A stretch of 64,000 bases of DNA from assembly GCA_951812825.1 (NCBI GenBank), contig OX638324.1, forward strand, positions 1,177,141 through 1,241,140. The letters are read 5' to 3'. This DNA is from an uncultured Dehalococcoidia bacterium. GTDB taxonomy: Bacteria; Chloroflexota; Dehalococcoidia; Lucifugimonadales; GCA-2712585. The translations under genes were made by a program, and so were the position numbers. The notes under the pieces are model-generated. The model made no database searches and was not told the origin of the DNA. It saw nothing but the letters and a program-made list of their open reading frames with translations. Shown here piece after piece: positions 8,968 to 17,683 of this stretch (positions are counted from its first letter, which is position 1; the number at the start of each line of letters is the position of its first letter).

Positions 8968-10182
8968 ATGACTACTTCTCCCTCTCAGAAAATTCTATGT
9001 GTTCTCTACCCGGACCCCGTTGGCGGCTACCCGCCCAAGTACGCGCGGGACGGCATTCCCACCCTCAGCCAGTACCCGGACGGGCAGTCGCTGCCCACAC
9101 CCAAGGGGCTCGGCTTCACGCCGGGGCAGCTTGTCGGCTCGGTGTCAGGCGGGCTGGGACTGCGCCAGTTTCTTGAAGGGCAGGGGCACCGGTTTGTGGT
9201 GACTTCGGACAAGGACGGCCCGGATTCGGTCTTCGAGAAGGAACTGCCCGACGCCGACATTGTAATATCGCAGCCCTTCTGGCCGGGCTACCTGACGGCG
9301 GAGCGGATCGCCAAGGCTCCTAAACTGAAGATGGCCATAACCGCGGGCATCGGCTCCGACCACGTGGACCTGCAGGCGGCAATCGAGAACAACATCACCG
9401 TATGCGAAGTCACGTTCTCCAACAGCATCAGCGTTGTGGAACACGCCATCATGCAGATTCTGGCGCTGGTGCGGGACTTCGTTCCCCAGTACCAGTGGGT
9501 GGTGAACGGCGGCTGGAACATCGCCGACGCCGTTTCCCGTTCCTATGACCTGGAAGGCATGGACGTGGGAGTGGTAGGCTCCGGGCGCATCGGTTTCGGA
9601 GTGTTGAAGCGGCTGAAGCCCTTCGACGTGAAGCTCCACTATAATGACCGGTACCGGCTGCCCACGGAAGTTGAGGAAGAATTGGGCCTCACCTTCCACG
9701 AGACGGTGGACTCGCTGGTTTCGGCGTGCGACGTGGTGAGCATCCACTGTCCGCTGCACCCGGAGACGGAGCACATGTTTAACGACGAACTGATCGCGAA
9801 GATGAGGCGGGGTTCGTACATCGTCAATACGGCCCGGGGGAAGATATGCGACCGGGAGGCGATAGCGCGGGCTTTGGAGAGCGGGCATCTGGCCGGCTAC
9901 GCCGGGGACGTCTGGTTCCCGCAGCCGGCGCCGCTGGACCACCCGTGGCGGACGATGCCGAACCACGCGATGACGCCGCATACGTCCGGCTCTTCCCTTG
10001 CGGGGCAACACAGGTACGCCGCCGGAGTGCGGGAGATTCTGGAGTGCTGGTTTGAGGGACGGCCCATTCGGAACGAGTATCTGATTACCCAGGGTGGCGC
10101 GCTGGCTGGAGCCGGCGCCCACTCCTACAGCGAGGGGGACGCCACGGGCGGCTCCGAGGAGGCGGCCCGCTTTACTGCCTGA
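8968..10182 (+). CDS. fdh: NAD-dependent formate dehydrogenase (D-2-hydroxyacid dehydrogenase family)
   Basis: 404 residues, the usual length for metal-free NAD formate dehydrogenase. It opens with KILCVLYPDPVGGYPP, typical of that subgroup. Family catalytic residues are in place: the Asn in FSNSISVVEHAIM, the Arg in NTARGKICDREA, the Gln in GDVWFPQPAPLDHPWR, and the His in MTPHTSGSSLAGQ. The Rossmann loop is VGVVGSGRIGFGVL. It oxidises formate to CO2 with reduction of NAD. The ATG is preceded by AGGAGG six bases upstream. It stands alone between a short leader and a good terminator, so it is probably monocistronic. Confidence 0.93.
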   Translation: MTTSPSQKILCVLYPDPVGGYPPKYARDGIPTLSQYPDGQSLPTPKGLGFTPGQLVGSVSGGLGLRQFLEGQGHRFVVTSDKDGPDSVFEKELPDADIVISQPFWPGYLTAERIAKAPKLKMAITAGIGSDHVDLQAAIENNITVCEVTFSNSISVVEHAIMQILALVRDFVPQYQWVVNGGWNIADAVSRSYDLEGMDVGVVGSGRIGFGVLKRLKPFDVKLHYNDRYRLPTEVEEELGLTFHETVDSLVSACDVVSIHCPLHPETEHMFNDELIAKMRRGSYIVNTARGKICDREAIARALESGHLAGYAGDVWFPQPAPLDHPWRTMPNHAMTPHTSGSSLAGQHRYAAGVREILECWFEGRPIRNEYLITQGGALAGAGAHSYSEGDATGGSEEAARFTA

Positions 10183-10215
10183 TAGCGTCTCCGGCAATCC
10201 AAAAGGCCAGCCAAG

Positions 10216-10243
10216 AAGCGCCGCCCGGAAATGGGCGGCGCTT
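10216..10243 (+). terminator. Hairpin terminator after formate dehydrogenase
   Basis: An 11-bp perfect inverted repeat (10216-10226 with 10233-10243, core GCGCCGCCC) closes a 6-base loop 34 bases after the stop codon. The tail is only mildly T-rich, but stem strength and position fit an intrinsic terminator. Confidence 0.7.
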
Positions 10244-10448
10244 CGCTTCTGTTGTGTCAGCATCGCTGGGCCTTCAGACCAAAGAAGTTTCGGTCGGCGA
10301 ATGCAGGGCCTTCAAACCCTAATTCCACAAGTATTTCCCCATTAGCGGACATTATCGTGCCAGTGTTACGTCGGAAAGCGGTAGTTGCTTGCCAATATAA
10401 GCCCCATAGTCCATCCTAACCCCCATATTGCATAAAGGAGGTTCAAAC

Positions 10449-11129
10449 ATGGGCACCATATCCGTGAACCGGGTGGCGGGTCTGTCCCTCATATTCGGCC
10501 CCTTAATCGCATTCGTCTTCTTTCTCATCGAACCGGGTGGATTGCTCATTGACAGCGTAAAGGTCTCAGATGCCGCTGGCACCATCACCGCCAAAGGAAG
10601 CAACGCCGCGCTGACCAATATAACCAACATTGCCGGCATCCTTGGTCTCGCCCTGATCCTTTCCGGCCTCTACGCCCTGATGCGGAACGTAACCTTGCAG
10701 GGCAACGGGAAGGCCCTTGTGCAGACCGGCTTCTTCATGGTCTTTTTGGGTATATCGTGGTGGATTCTATCCGGCGGTATAGACTTCATTCTGGCCGACG
10801 CCCAAACCCCCGAGCAGATCACAGCCAGCGTGCCCGTCTACTACGTGGGTTCCGCCCTGTTATATGCCGGTGGGATTACCCTGGGGTTTGGCGGTTTCAT
10901 CTTCGCCCTGGGTCTTTCCACCAGGGAAGACTTCAATCAGATCATCTCCCTTCTGGCAGCGGTAGTCAGCCTGGCGGTGATGGTGTTCTTCGTGATTGCC
11001 GTCCTCAGCAACGACAGCCGAGACACGTTCATCACCCTCGCCCGCAGCTTCTACGTGCTGCTGGTCATCTGGTACGGATATCTGGGCTTCGCTCTGGCGA
11101 ACAGGCCGGACCCCGATCTCTGGCAATAG
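10449..11129 (+). CDS. Six-helix integral membrane protein of unknown function
   Basis: 226 residues from the ATG at 10449, which follows AAAGGAGG by eight bases. Six hydrophobic segments are visible: LSLIFGPLIAFVFFLI, IAGILGLALILSGLYAL, FFMVFLGISWWILSG, YYVGSALLYAGGITLGFGGF, LLAAVVSLAVMVFFVIAVL and FYVLLVIWYGYLGFAL. Loops are short with few charges, and I see no catalytic or transport motif. I do not recognise the family. A terminator-like hairpin follows the gene, and it is separated from both neighbours by terminators, so it is probably transcribed alone. Confidence 0.75.
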   Translation: MGTISVNRVAGLSLIFGPLIAFVFFLIEPGGLLIDSVKVSDAAGTITAKGSNAALTNITNIAGILGLALILSGLYALMRNVTLQGNGKALVQTGFFMVFLGISWWILSGGIDFILADAQTPEQITASVPVYYVGSALLYAGGITLGFGGFIFALGLSTREDFNQIISLLAAVVSLAVMVFFVIAVLSNDSRDTFITLARSFYVLLVIWYGYLGFALANRPDPDLWQ

Positions 11130-11148
11130 ACGGAATCAAGGACTTCCC

Positions 11149-11178
11149 GGCGGCTGGCCCACCATCGGGTCAGCCGCC
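11149..11178 (+). terminator. Terminator-like hairpin after membrane protein
   Basis: A 12-bp stem with one G-U pair (11149-11160 with 11167-11178) and a 6-base loop lies 20 bases after the stop codon of the membrane protein. Confidence 0.55.
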
Positions 11179-11315
11179 AAGGCGTCCCCGGGACTTCCAT
11201 TCACTCCGGTCAAGGTTGCCGCAATAGCGGCCTCCAAATATAATCGCAGGGCCGCGACAGCCCGGCTTACGGCCAATCTGAACGGAGGGCCTGCGACGCC
11301 AGCCTAATCCCACCC

Positions 11316-13532
11316 ATGCTCCTCACCAAACTTCTGGAGCCTTTTGCTGAACTGCTGAACGACGCCGGGAGGATGTCGAAGCTGTGGCCCGCCCTCAGCA
11401 TCGGCGCAATCCTCGGCGTACTGGTCATCATATTCCAGATTTCCTTCTCGGCCATCGTCTTTTCCGGCCCGTTGGCGCCCCTCGCCATCCGTGGTGTCGG
11501 CCTTCTTCTCTTTGGCGCGCTGGTCACCGTGGTCATCACAGGGCTGACGAGCAACTACAAGGGGATCATTTCCTTTCCGATGGAAGTGACCATCTCCGTG
11601 CTGGCGATTATCGGCGTGGGTGTGGCGGCCAGCATCGATGGACCGGTTGATCAACGTCATCTGGTCACCATGGCCGCCATCATGGGGTTAACCAGCCTCA
11701 TCGCCGCCGCCGCATATCTGTCCATTGGGAAGTTCCGCCTGACAAACTATCTGCGGTTCATACCCTTTCCGGTGGCTGCGGGAATACTTGCGGCCACGGG
11801 GTGGATTCTCATTAGAGGCAGCCTGGCGGTGATGACGGGGGACGTTGCCAGCTGGGACGCCATTGTGCAAAGCGTGGAACCTTCCACGCTGGTAAAGTGG
11901 GGGCCGGGGGTTGCCTACGGGGTCCTGATATTCTTTGCCAGCAGGAAGTGGGGGCATTTTCTGGTGCTGCCCGTTGCCCTTGCTATGGGAATTTTGCTCT
12001 ACCATCTGGCGCTGCTGGGATTGGGCATATCAATAGCCGAGGCCCGCGAAGACGGCCTGCTGTTCTCCCTGGGAGGGGCGCAGAGCGGGGCGCTGTGGCC
12101 GCCGTTTCAGCCAAGCGAGTTGGGGCTGATTGAATGGAGCGTGGTCTTTTCGCAGATGCCGATTATTCTGGCGGCGGCCTTCGTCACCCTGATCGCGGCG
12201 CTGGTCTACACCAACGCGCTGGAGCTTTCCAGCGGCGTGGAACTGGATATGAACCGGGAGTTCCGGGCCATGGGATTCGCCTCCGTCGCAGCGGGGCTGG
12301 GTGGGAGCGCGCCCGGGCATCACGTACCCCCGCTTTCCACTATGAGCCTGGTGGGGGGCGCATACACCCGGCTCACTCCGATCATTGCGGCGCTGGTGGT
12401 CGCCTTCGCCATCTTCCTGAGCGGGGCGGCGCTGGAGATTATGCCAATGACGCTGCTGGGCAGCCTTGTGTTCTTCGTCGGCTTCCGGAATATGTACACC
12501 TGGCTGTATGCGGTGCGAAAGATGCTGCCTTACGTCGACTACGGCATCATCCTGCTCATAGTGGGGGTCATTGCCGTAGCGGGATTCATCCCGGGGATAG
12601 CGGCGGGGCTGGTGGTGACGGTGTTGATATTTGCCTTCCGGTTCAGCCGGGTGGAGGTGGTGGATGCTCCCGTCACGGGGGAGCATATTCAGAGCAAGAA
12701 ACGGCGGCCCATACTTCACCGGGCCATACTGGCGGACCAGAGTTCTCTCATTCAGGGCTACCACCTGAAGGGGTATATCTTCTTCGGCAGCGCGTATCCA
12801 ATGGTGGACCGGCTGAACTTGGCCCTGGACTCGGACCCTGTCCCCAAGTGCGTTATCGTGGACTTCGACAGCGTGACGGGGTTCGATGTTTCGGCAGGCA
12901 GCGCACTGCACCGGTTCGCCCGCAGCGCAAGGGTGAGGGGAACACGGGTGGTGGTTACGTCCATGTCGCGGGCGTATCGGGCCATGCTGCTGCGAGGACT
13001 GCCGATGGCGGACCGGCACAACATCCACTTCGCGGAGGACTTCGACTACGGGCTGGAGTGGTGCGAAGACCTGGTGATCGAATCGTGGGACCGGCTGGCG
13101 AAGCAGCAGCAGGAGCCCCGTAACGTTCTCGTTGACGTTTCGAAGGAAGAGGCCGAGCGCGTGTCCGACCTGCAGGCCAGGTTTGCCGAGCTGACGGAGC
13201 GGTTGGAACCCCATGCGGAAGCGGTCGATTTCAAGGCGGGGCAGATGATGGTGGAGATAGGCTCTCATCCGCCGGGAATTCAGCTGCTGGTTTCGGGGCT
13301 GGCGACGGCCCACCACGGGCTGGACCATCACCGGCTGAGGGAGTACGGGCCGGGGTCCGTGCTGACGGTGCCGGCGGCCTTTGGCGACTACGCGTCTAAG
13401 GAGGAGATTCAGGCGGAGGAGGGGTGCAGAGTCCTCGTCTTGACCAGGGAGGTTCGGCAGTCGCTGGAATCGGAAGACCCGGATCTGGCGATGCGGCTGT
13501 ACAGCTATCTGTTGAGCCAGGGTGGAGACTGA
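11316..13532 (+). CDS. SulP-family transporter fused to STAS and C-terminal cyclic-nucleotide-binding-like domain
   Basis: 738 residues. About ten hydrophobic segments fill residues 20-440 (for example IGAILGVLVIIFQISFSAIVF and YGIILLIVGVIAVAGFIPGIAAG), as in SulP anion transporters. A STAS domain follows near 480-590, recognisable by HLKGYIFFGSAYPMVDRL and CVIVDFDSVTGFDVSAGSAL. Residues about 645-738 (VDFKAGQMMVEIGSHPPGIQLLVSGLATAHH, then YGPGSVLTVPAAFGDY) have the layout of a cyclic-nucleotide-binding beta roll. Bacterial SulP proteins commonly end after STAS, so the extra sensor is notable. The substrate anion is not predictable from sequence. Confidence 0.82.
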   Translation: MLLTKLLEPFAELLNDAGRMSKLWPALSIGAILGVLVIIFQISFSAIVFSGPLAPLAIRGVGLLLFGALVTVVITGLTSNYKGIISFPMEVTISVLAIIGVGVAASIDGPVDQRHLVTMAAIMGLTSLIAAAAYLSIGKFRLTNYLRFIPFPVAAGILAATGWILIRGSLAVMTGDVASWDAIVQSVEPSTLVKWGPGVAYGVLIFFASRKWGHFLVLPVALAMGILLYHLALLGLGISIAEAREDGLLFSLGGAQSGALWPPFQPSELGLIEWSVVFSQMPIILAAAFVTLIAALVYTNALELSSGVELDMNREFRAMGFASVAAGLGGSAPGHHVPPLSTMSLVGGAYTRLTPIIAALVVAFAIFLSGAALEIMPMTLLGSLVFFVGFRNMYTWLYAVRKMLPYVDYGIILLIVGVIAVAGFIPGIAAGLVVTVLIFAFRFSRVEVVDAPVTGEHIQSKKRRPILHRAILADQSSLIQGYHLKGYIFFGSAYPMVDRLNLALDSDPVPKCVIVDFDSVTGFDVSAGSALHRFARSARVRGTRVVVTSMSRAYRAMLLRGLPMADRHNIHFAEDFDYGLEWCEDLVIESWDRLAKQQQEPRNVLVDVSKEEAERVSDLQARFAELTERLEPHAEAVDFKAGQMMVEIGSHPPGIQLLVSGLATAHHGLDHHRLREYGPGSVLTVPAAFGDYASKEEIQAEEGCRVLVLTREVRQSLESEDPDLAMRLYSYLLSQGGD

Positions 13533-13958
13533 CGGGAGCGGGGGTCCCAGAGCGCAGGGAGTTCACCCCCATGTCATCCTGAGCGTAGCGCAGCCTGAGA
13601 ATCTCGTTGCCACAGCACGGCAACCCTCATCTGCCACAACCTTTCCAAAATTGACAACATTCCCTTGCCATAATTCCCCACCCTCTGCTATCCTTCCTCA
13701 AATGGAACATATAACCGCACTTCACAACGCCGCGGCAGGCTCCGCTGAACTCCTCCTCCGCGCCGGCTATTCCCTTCCAAAGGCAATTCTTCCCCTGGCT
13801 AATGCGCCATTCGTTTTCACTACAGCAAATTACGAATCCCCGTTTACGAAGGAAAACACCCTTCGTTTCCACCACCCAATATAACGAATCACGCTGAAAC
13901 GAATAACCCCACTACAGCAATTCCCTTCTTTGATGAGTAAGGCGTTTTAGTGGGGGAG
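13533..13958. other. Intergenic region with interspersed-repeat copy, no gene seen
   Basis: This 426-base stretch lies between convergent genes. 13575-13610 resembles, in opposite orientation, a sequence at 50006-50038 (CATCCTGAGCG type). From about 13640 the base use becomes A/T-rich, with short recurring words: ACTACAGCAA occurs twice (near 13819 and 13911), and ATTCGT or its complement occurs several times. Open frames here are short and show no protein-like features. Confidence 0.5.
13575..13610 (+). repeat. Interspersed repeat, copy 1
   Basis: The sequence beginning CATCCTGAGCGTAGCGCAGC and ending ATCTCGTTGC is related to the reverse complement of 50006-50038, sharing the CTGAGCG, GCAGC and ATCTCGT words. 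Both copies are intergenic, which fits a short non-coding interspersed element. Confidence 0.5.
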
Positions 13959-14732
13959 TTATCGGCGGGGTTCCCATCGGAAAAAGCGCACGGCGACGGT
14001 CATGCCCGCGACGAGCCACAGGGCCATCACGCCCAGGCTTGCCATCTCGAAGCCCTGGCCTGACTCGAAGGGATTGAAGGCGGTGTGCATGGTAGTCGCG
14101 AAGTGGCGGATGGGGAAAACGTCGGCGAAGGTGGTCAGCCACGAGGGGGCGTCTCTGAGAGGGATGAACACGTCCGAGATGAACATCAGGGGCAAGACGG
14201 AGGCCTGGACCACCGCCGGGGCCGCATCCGCATTGGGGATTACGGAAGTTATCGCCAGGCCGAGGGCGCAGAAGGTGGCAGCCGCCAGGACGAGGGACAG
14301 GATGAAGGCAGGGCTGGTGTTGGTGGGAGCATCCACGTCATAGAAGAGAATTCCAGCAGCCGTAACGATGATTACCAGCAGGATGGAGATGAGGACGGAA
14401 TGGACGACCTTGCCCATGAGGAGGGCCGACGCAGGCAGCGGCGTGCCTCGAACGCGCTTGAGTGACCCTTCGTCGCGGGAAAAGGTGACGCCCATGGCTA
14501 TGTTGGTGTAGCAGGCGGTTACCACCGAGAGGACCAGGATGGCGGGCACGTAGAAGTTGGAGGTGCTTATGACGCCGCCGTAGGTCTCCATGTCGCGGGT
14601 GCCGAAGAGCAGGTTGAAGATTACGAGGAACATCAGGGGGAAGACGAAGACGAAGAAACCGGCAACGGGGTTGCGCCAGAATACACGGTTTTCGTACTTG
14701 ACCTGGCGCAGGGTTAGAAAGAGAGCCTTCAC
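13959..14732 (-). CDS. ABC-2 type transporter permease
   Basis: 257 residues from the GTG at 14732-14730, which overlaps the ATPase stop (GTGA) and follows GGAGG. Six membrane segments are visible, including VAGFFVFVFPLMFLVIFNLLFG, FILSLVLAAATFCALGLAITSVI and LGVMALWLVAGMTVAVRFF. DEGSLKRVRGTPLPASALL is the conserved cytoplasmic loop of ABC-2 permeases that contacts the ATPase. The protein forms the membrane channel of an exporter. A longer in-frame extension upstream runs inside the ATPase gene and is rejected because of the coupled GTG. Confidence 0.86.
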   Translation of the reverse strand: MKALFLTLRQVKYENRVFWRNPVAGFFVFVFPLMFLVIFNLLFGTRDMETYGGVISTSNFYVPAILVLSVVTACYTNIAMGVTFSRDEGSLKRVRGTPLPASALLMGKVVHSVLISILLVIIVTAAGILFYDVDAPTNTSPAFILSLVLAAATFCALGLAITSVIPNADAAPAVVQASVLPLMFISDVFIPLRDAPSWLTTFADVFPIRHFATTMHTAFNPFESGQGFEMASLGVMALWLVAGMTVAVRFFRWEPRR

Positions 14733-15649
14733 GCCTCCTCCGGGCCTTGAGAGGCCGTCAGCTGGAGGAAAAGGTCCTCCAGAGTAGGGCGGATGACGGT
14801 TAGTTCCTGGAGCTCTACTCCCTCCCTGATCGCCCAGGTCGTCAGCCGGTGGAGGGCCAGGGTGGGACAATCGGTGACGAGGACGTAGTGTTCGTCGGAC
14901 TGCAGAACGCCGCCGTCCAGCTCATCGGGCATGGGAGCGGCGTCGGCGGAGAGCTTGTAGCGGATGGTGGCGCCTCCGCCGTGGCTCAGAAGCTCGTCGG
15001 GGGTGCCATCAACGACTATCTTGCCCTTGACCATGATCGCGACGCGGTCTGCCAGGTTTTGGGCTTCGTCCATGTAGTGGGTGGTGAGGACAACGGTCTT
15101 GCCGAGGTGCTGGAGGTTGCGAATCATGCCCCATGCATCCCGACGGGCGGAGGGATCGAAGCCCGTTGTGGGCTCGTCGAGAAAAAGCAGGTCGGGGTCG
15201 CCGGAGAGGCCAATGGCCACGTCCAGCCTGCGCTGCTGGCCGCCGGAGAGTTTCTTGACGCGGGTCTTGCGCTGGGGGCCCAGGCCCGTGGCCTGCAGAA
15301 CGTCCTCCAGGGGCATGGGATGGGGGTAGTAGCCGCGGAAGAGGTCTATAGTCTCCTCCACGTTCAGGTAGGGTTGCGCGCCGGTGGACTGAAGAACGAT
15401 GCCGATTCGCTCCCGGAAGGCGGTCTCTTTTCGGGCCGGGTCGTGGCCCAGCACGTGGACTTCGCCCGCAGACTTCTGCAGATAGCCTTCGAGGATTTCG
15501 ATGGTTGTGGTCTTGCCGGCGCCGTTGGGACCCAGAAGGGCGAAGACCTCGCCCGTCGACACTTCGAGGTCGATGCCGCGAACGGCCTCCACATCCCCGT
15601 AGGACTTTCGAAGGCCGCGGACCTGGATGGCGGTGGAGGTTTGATTCAT
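14729..15649 (-). CDS. ABC exporter ATP-binding subunit (DrrA/CcmA-like)
   Basis: 306 residues from the ATG at 15649 (MNQTSTAIQVRGLRKSYGDV). Motifs are LLGPNGAGKTTTIEIL (Walker A), GIVLQSTGAQP (Q loop), KLSGGQQRRLDVA (ABC signature), LLFLDEPTTGFD (Walker B) and VVLTTHYMDEAQ (H loop). The C-terminal extension of about 80 residues is typical of drug, antibiotic or polysaccharide export ATPases. It powers the permease encoded immediately downstream. A longer frame to 15745 lacks a better start signal. Confidence 0.9.
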   Translation of the reverse strand: MNQTSTAIQVRGLRKSYGDVEAVRGIDLEVSTGEVFALLGPNGAGKTTTIEILEGYLQKSAGEVHVLGHDPARKETAFRERIGIVLQSTGAQPYLNVEETIDLFRGYYPHPMPLEDVLQATGLGPQRKTRVKKLSGGQQRRLDVAIGLSGDPDLLFLDEPTTGFDPSARRDAWGMIRNLQHLGKTVVLTTHYMDEAQNLADRVAIMVKGKIVVDGTPDELLSHGGGATIRYKLSADAAPMPDELDGGVLQSDEHYVLVTDCPTLALHRLTTWAIREGVELQELTVIRPTLEDLFLQLTASQGPEEA

Positions 15650-15797
15650 GTGGGCGTCTCTGTGAACGCCGGGTATGGTAAGGGAGATTGCAGGGGATGT
15701 CCAGAGTGGGGGTGTTTGGTAGTGAGTTGGGGGAGGCGCTTGCACTCGACTGCGCGAGTACCAGCTCCGCGTATTGGTGCCGACGAAGACCGACCAG

Positions 15798-16115
15798 CTA
15801 TCGAATGGCTTGCACCTTAAGCTGGATGCCTTCGTGAACCTGAATACGGCTGATCACCTCGAAGAGATTGCGGGCTTGGGGGTTGCCGGAAGGTCCGAAC
15901 ATGCGCATGAGACTCTTGGGAGACTTTTTGGTTAGGGAGCCGAGCTCTTCGAACCCGATTGTGGCGTTGATATAGTCCCGCAACAGTATCTTTCCAGTTT
16001 CTACGTCTCCTACCAGAAGGCACTCCACCCCCTCTCTCAGCAACTCCTCTCGGAATACAGGATCGTGCCGGGCTCGTTCCATTACGGTCTCTTTGAAATC
16101 ACGTGTGAGGGCCAT
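15798..16115 (-). CDS. HigA-like antitoxin (HI1420-type addiction module)
   Basis: 105 residues from the ATG at 16115, eight bases after AGGAGG. The C-terminal half, LTKKSPKSLMRMFGPSGNP and LFEVISRIQ, is the helix-turn-helix of the 'downstream' antidote family paired with HI1419-like killers. It should bind and neutralise the toxin encoded 12 bases upstream and repress the shared promoter. An in-frame GTG at 16124 sits inside the ribosome site and is unlikely to be used. Confidence 0.82.
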   Translation of the reverse strand: MALTRDFKETVMERARHDPVFREELLREGVECLLVGDVETGKILLRDYINATIGFEELGSLTKKSPKSLMRMFGPSGNPQARNLFEVISRIQVHEGIQLKVQAIR

Positions 16116-16127
16116 CTTTCGCACCTC

Positions 16128-16448
16128 CTATCGTTTACGTTGCTTGTATTGCAGCCAAAGCTGACGGGCGTCTTCTATGTCCCTCTGCTGACGCCTCTTG
16201 GTACCACCGGCAAGCAAGATTATCAGAGAGTCTCCATCCCTGCCAAAATATATCCTGTATCCTGGGCCAAAGTGTATCCGCCGCTCTAACACTCCGCTAC
16301 CGACGCCTCTAACGTTGGACAGGTTTCCAGTCTCGATTCGCGCGAGAGTTATTCTCACGCGGGCCGCTGCTCTCGAGTCGAGACCATTGAACCATTGTCC
16401 GAAGCGGCTTCTGCCTCGCTCGTCAAGGTATTCTCTGATCTCAAACAC
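16128..16448 (-). CDS. HigB/RelE-like toxin (HI1419-type addiction module killer)
   Basis: 106 residues from a GTG at 16448. LDERGRSRFGQWFNGLDSRAAARV at the start, GVLERRIHFGPGYRIYFGRDG in the middle and LLAGGTKRRQQRDIEDARQLW at the end are the hallmark order of Gp49/HI1419 killers, a RelE-fold mRNA interferase group. The toxin gene precedes the antitoxin gene, as usual for this type. No Shine-Dalgarno is visible before the GTG. A -10-like TACTAT lies only about ten bases upstream of it, so translation could be leaderless. Confidence 0.83.
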   Translation of the reverse strand: MFEIREYLDERGRSRFGQWFNGLDSRAAARVRITLARIETGNLSNVRGVGSGVLERRIHFGPGYRIYFGRDGDSLIILLAGGTKRRQQRDIEDARQLWLQYKQRKR

Positions 16449-16457
16449 GGCTTTATA

Positions 16458-16473
16458 GTAACGGCCACGTTAC
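16458..16473. promoter_or_regulatory. Perfect palindrome upstream of toxin-antitoxin pair, operator candidate
   Basis: GTAACG, a 4-base spacer and CGTTAC form a perfect inverted repeat ten bases before the toxin start codon. On the minus strand it overlaps a plausible promoter: TTGCTG, 17 bases, TACTAT. Antitoxins of this class autorepress through such sites. The site could also affect the divergent hydrolase gene at 16571. Confidence 0.55.
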
Positions 16474-16570
16474 CTTTCAGCAAGGGCAACGGCAAGAAGC
16501 AACACTGTATTGACCCGTTGGCTTGGCGGGGATACCATGACGACATCCGAAAGTAAGGACGGGGGTAGCT

Positions 16571-17674
16571 ATGAGTGCACTGAACGGCTCCATAACCGGC
16601 AAGGTCATGACGGTAAACGGCCCCATTGATTCCGATGAGGTGGGCGTTTGCATTATGCACGAGCACATCTTCATAGACTTCTGGCGGGACAAGGAGCCGG
16701 GGTTCAACGCACCGGCGACGGACGTGGCCCACTGGAACGAGGAGTTGACGCTGGAGAACTTGTACCTGGCGCGCAGCCACAAGCCCATCAAGGACAACTA
16801 CATGTTGACGGACGAGGGGGTGGCCGCCAAGGACCTGTTGGCCTACCGCCACCTGGGCGGGACGACGGTGGTGGACGTTACCAACATCGGGCTGGGGAGG
16901 GACCCGCTGGCCCTCCAGCGGATTTCCAATGCCACGGGTCTGAACATTGTGATGGGATCCGGCTGGTACCAGAAGTTCTACCATCCCGCGGACATGGACG
17001 AGCGCACGGTGGAGGACCTGACGGAGGAGATTATCCGAGACGTGACGGTGGGCGTGGGGAACACAGGGGTGAAGTCGGGCATCATCGGAGAGGTGGGAGT
17101 CAACGGCAACCCGTTGACGCCCAACGAGGAGAAGAGCATCCGCGCGTCCGGGCGGGCCAGCAGGGCCACAGGCGCAGCCATCACCTTTCACAGCGGGGGC
17201 ACGGGTCGCGAAAAATTCCAGGTTGCAAAGTGGCTGGCAGAGGAGGGGGCAGACCTGTCGCGGACCATCTACGGACACAGCAACTCCTACGCCGGGGAAG
17301 TGGACCTGCTGCTGGAGCTTCTGGAGCTTGGGGTGTATGTGCAGTTTGATACCCTGGGCCGGGTGATGGCGCCGGTGGCGCGGAAGCCGATTACGCTGGC
17401 GCCGCCCAAGCCGGCGGACCCTCAGGTGGCCGCCGACGCGCTGGTGGCCGAGTGCATCCCGCAGCTTCTGGAAGCGGGTTACGAGGACAAACTTCTGCTA
17501 TCGCAAGACGTGTGCATGAAGATGCACCTGCACGCCTACGGGGGAACGGGGTACACCTTTGTGCTGGAGAAGTTCCTGCCGTACCTGCGGCACCTGGGGG
17601 TGACGGAGGAGCAGATCCACAAGATGATGGTTGCCAACCCCAAACAGGCGCTGGCGCTGGCGGAACCGGGGTAG
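16571..17674 (+). CDS. Phosphotriesterase-family metallohydrolase
   Basis: 367 residues of an amidohydrolase-superfamily TIM barrel. Metal ligands by family alignment are HEH (CIMHEHIFIDF, near residue 31), the Glu in GIIGEVGVNG where phosphotriesterase has a carbamylated Lys, the His in ITFHSGG, the His in TIYGHSNSY, and the Asp in LLSQDVCMK. The Glu bridge resembles E. coli Php rather than true phosphotriesterase, so a lactonase or esterase role is as likely as organophosphate hydrolysis. The natural substrate is unknown. The gene stands alone on the plus strand, facing a convergent lyase gene nine bases beyond its stop. Confidence 0.87.
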   Translation: MSALNGSITGKVMTVNGPIDSDEVGVCIMHEHIFIDFWRDKEPGFNAPATDVAHWNEELTLENLYLARSHKPIKDNYMLTDEGVAAKDLLAYRHLGGTTVVDVTNIGLGRDPLALQRISNATGLNIVMGSGWYQKFYHPADMDERTVEDLTEEIIRDVTVGVGNTGVKSGIIGEVGVNGNPLTPNEEKSIRASGRASRATGAAITFHSGGTGREKFQVAKWLAEEGADLSRTIYGHSNSYAGEVDLLLELLELGVYVQFDTLGRVMAPVARKPITLAPPKPADPQVAADALVAECIPQLLEAGYEDKLLLSQDVCMKMHLHAYGGTGYTFVLEKFLPYLRHLGVTEEQIHKMMVANPKQALALAEPG

Positions 17675-17683
17675 GGGGAACTG

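Noticed and set aside
13620-13884. Small protein-coding frame (from 13522) in the A/T-rich spacer
   Set aside because: No ribosome site, no conserved-looking segment, and internal repeated words suggest non-coding DNA.
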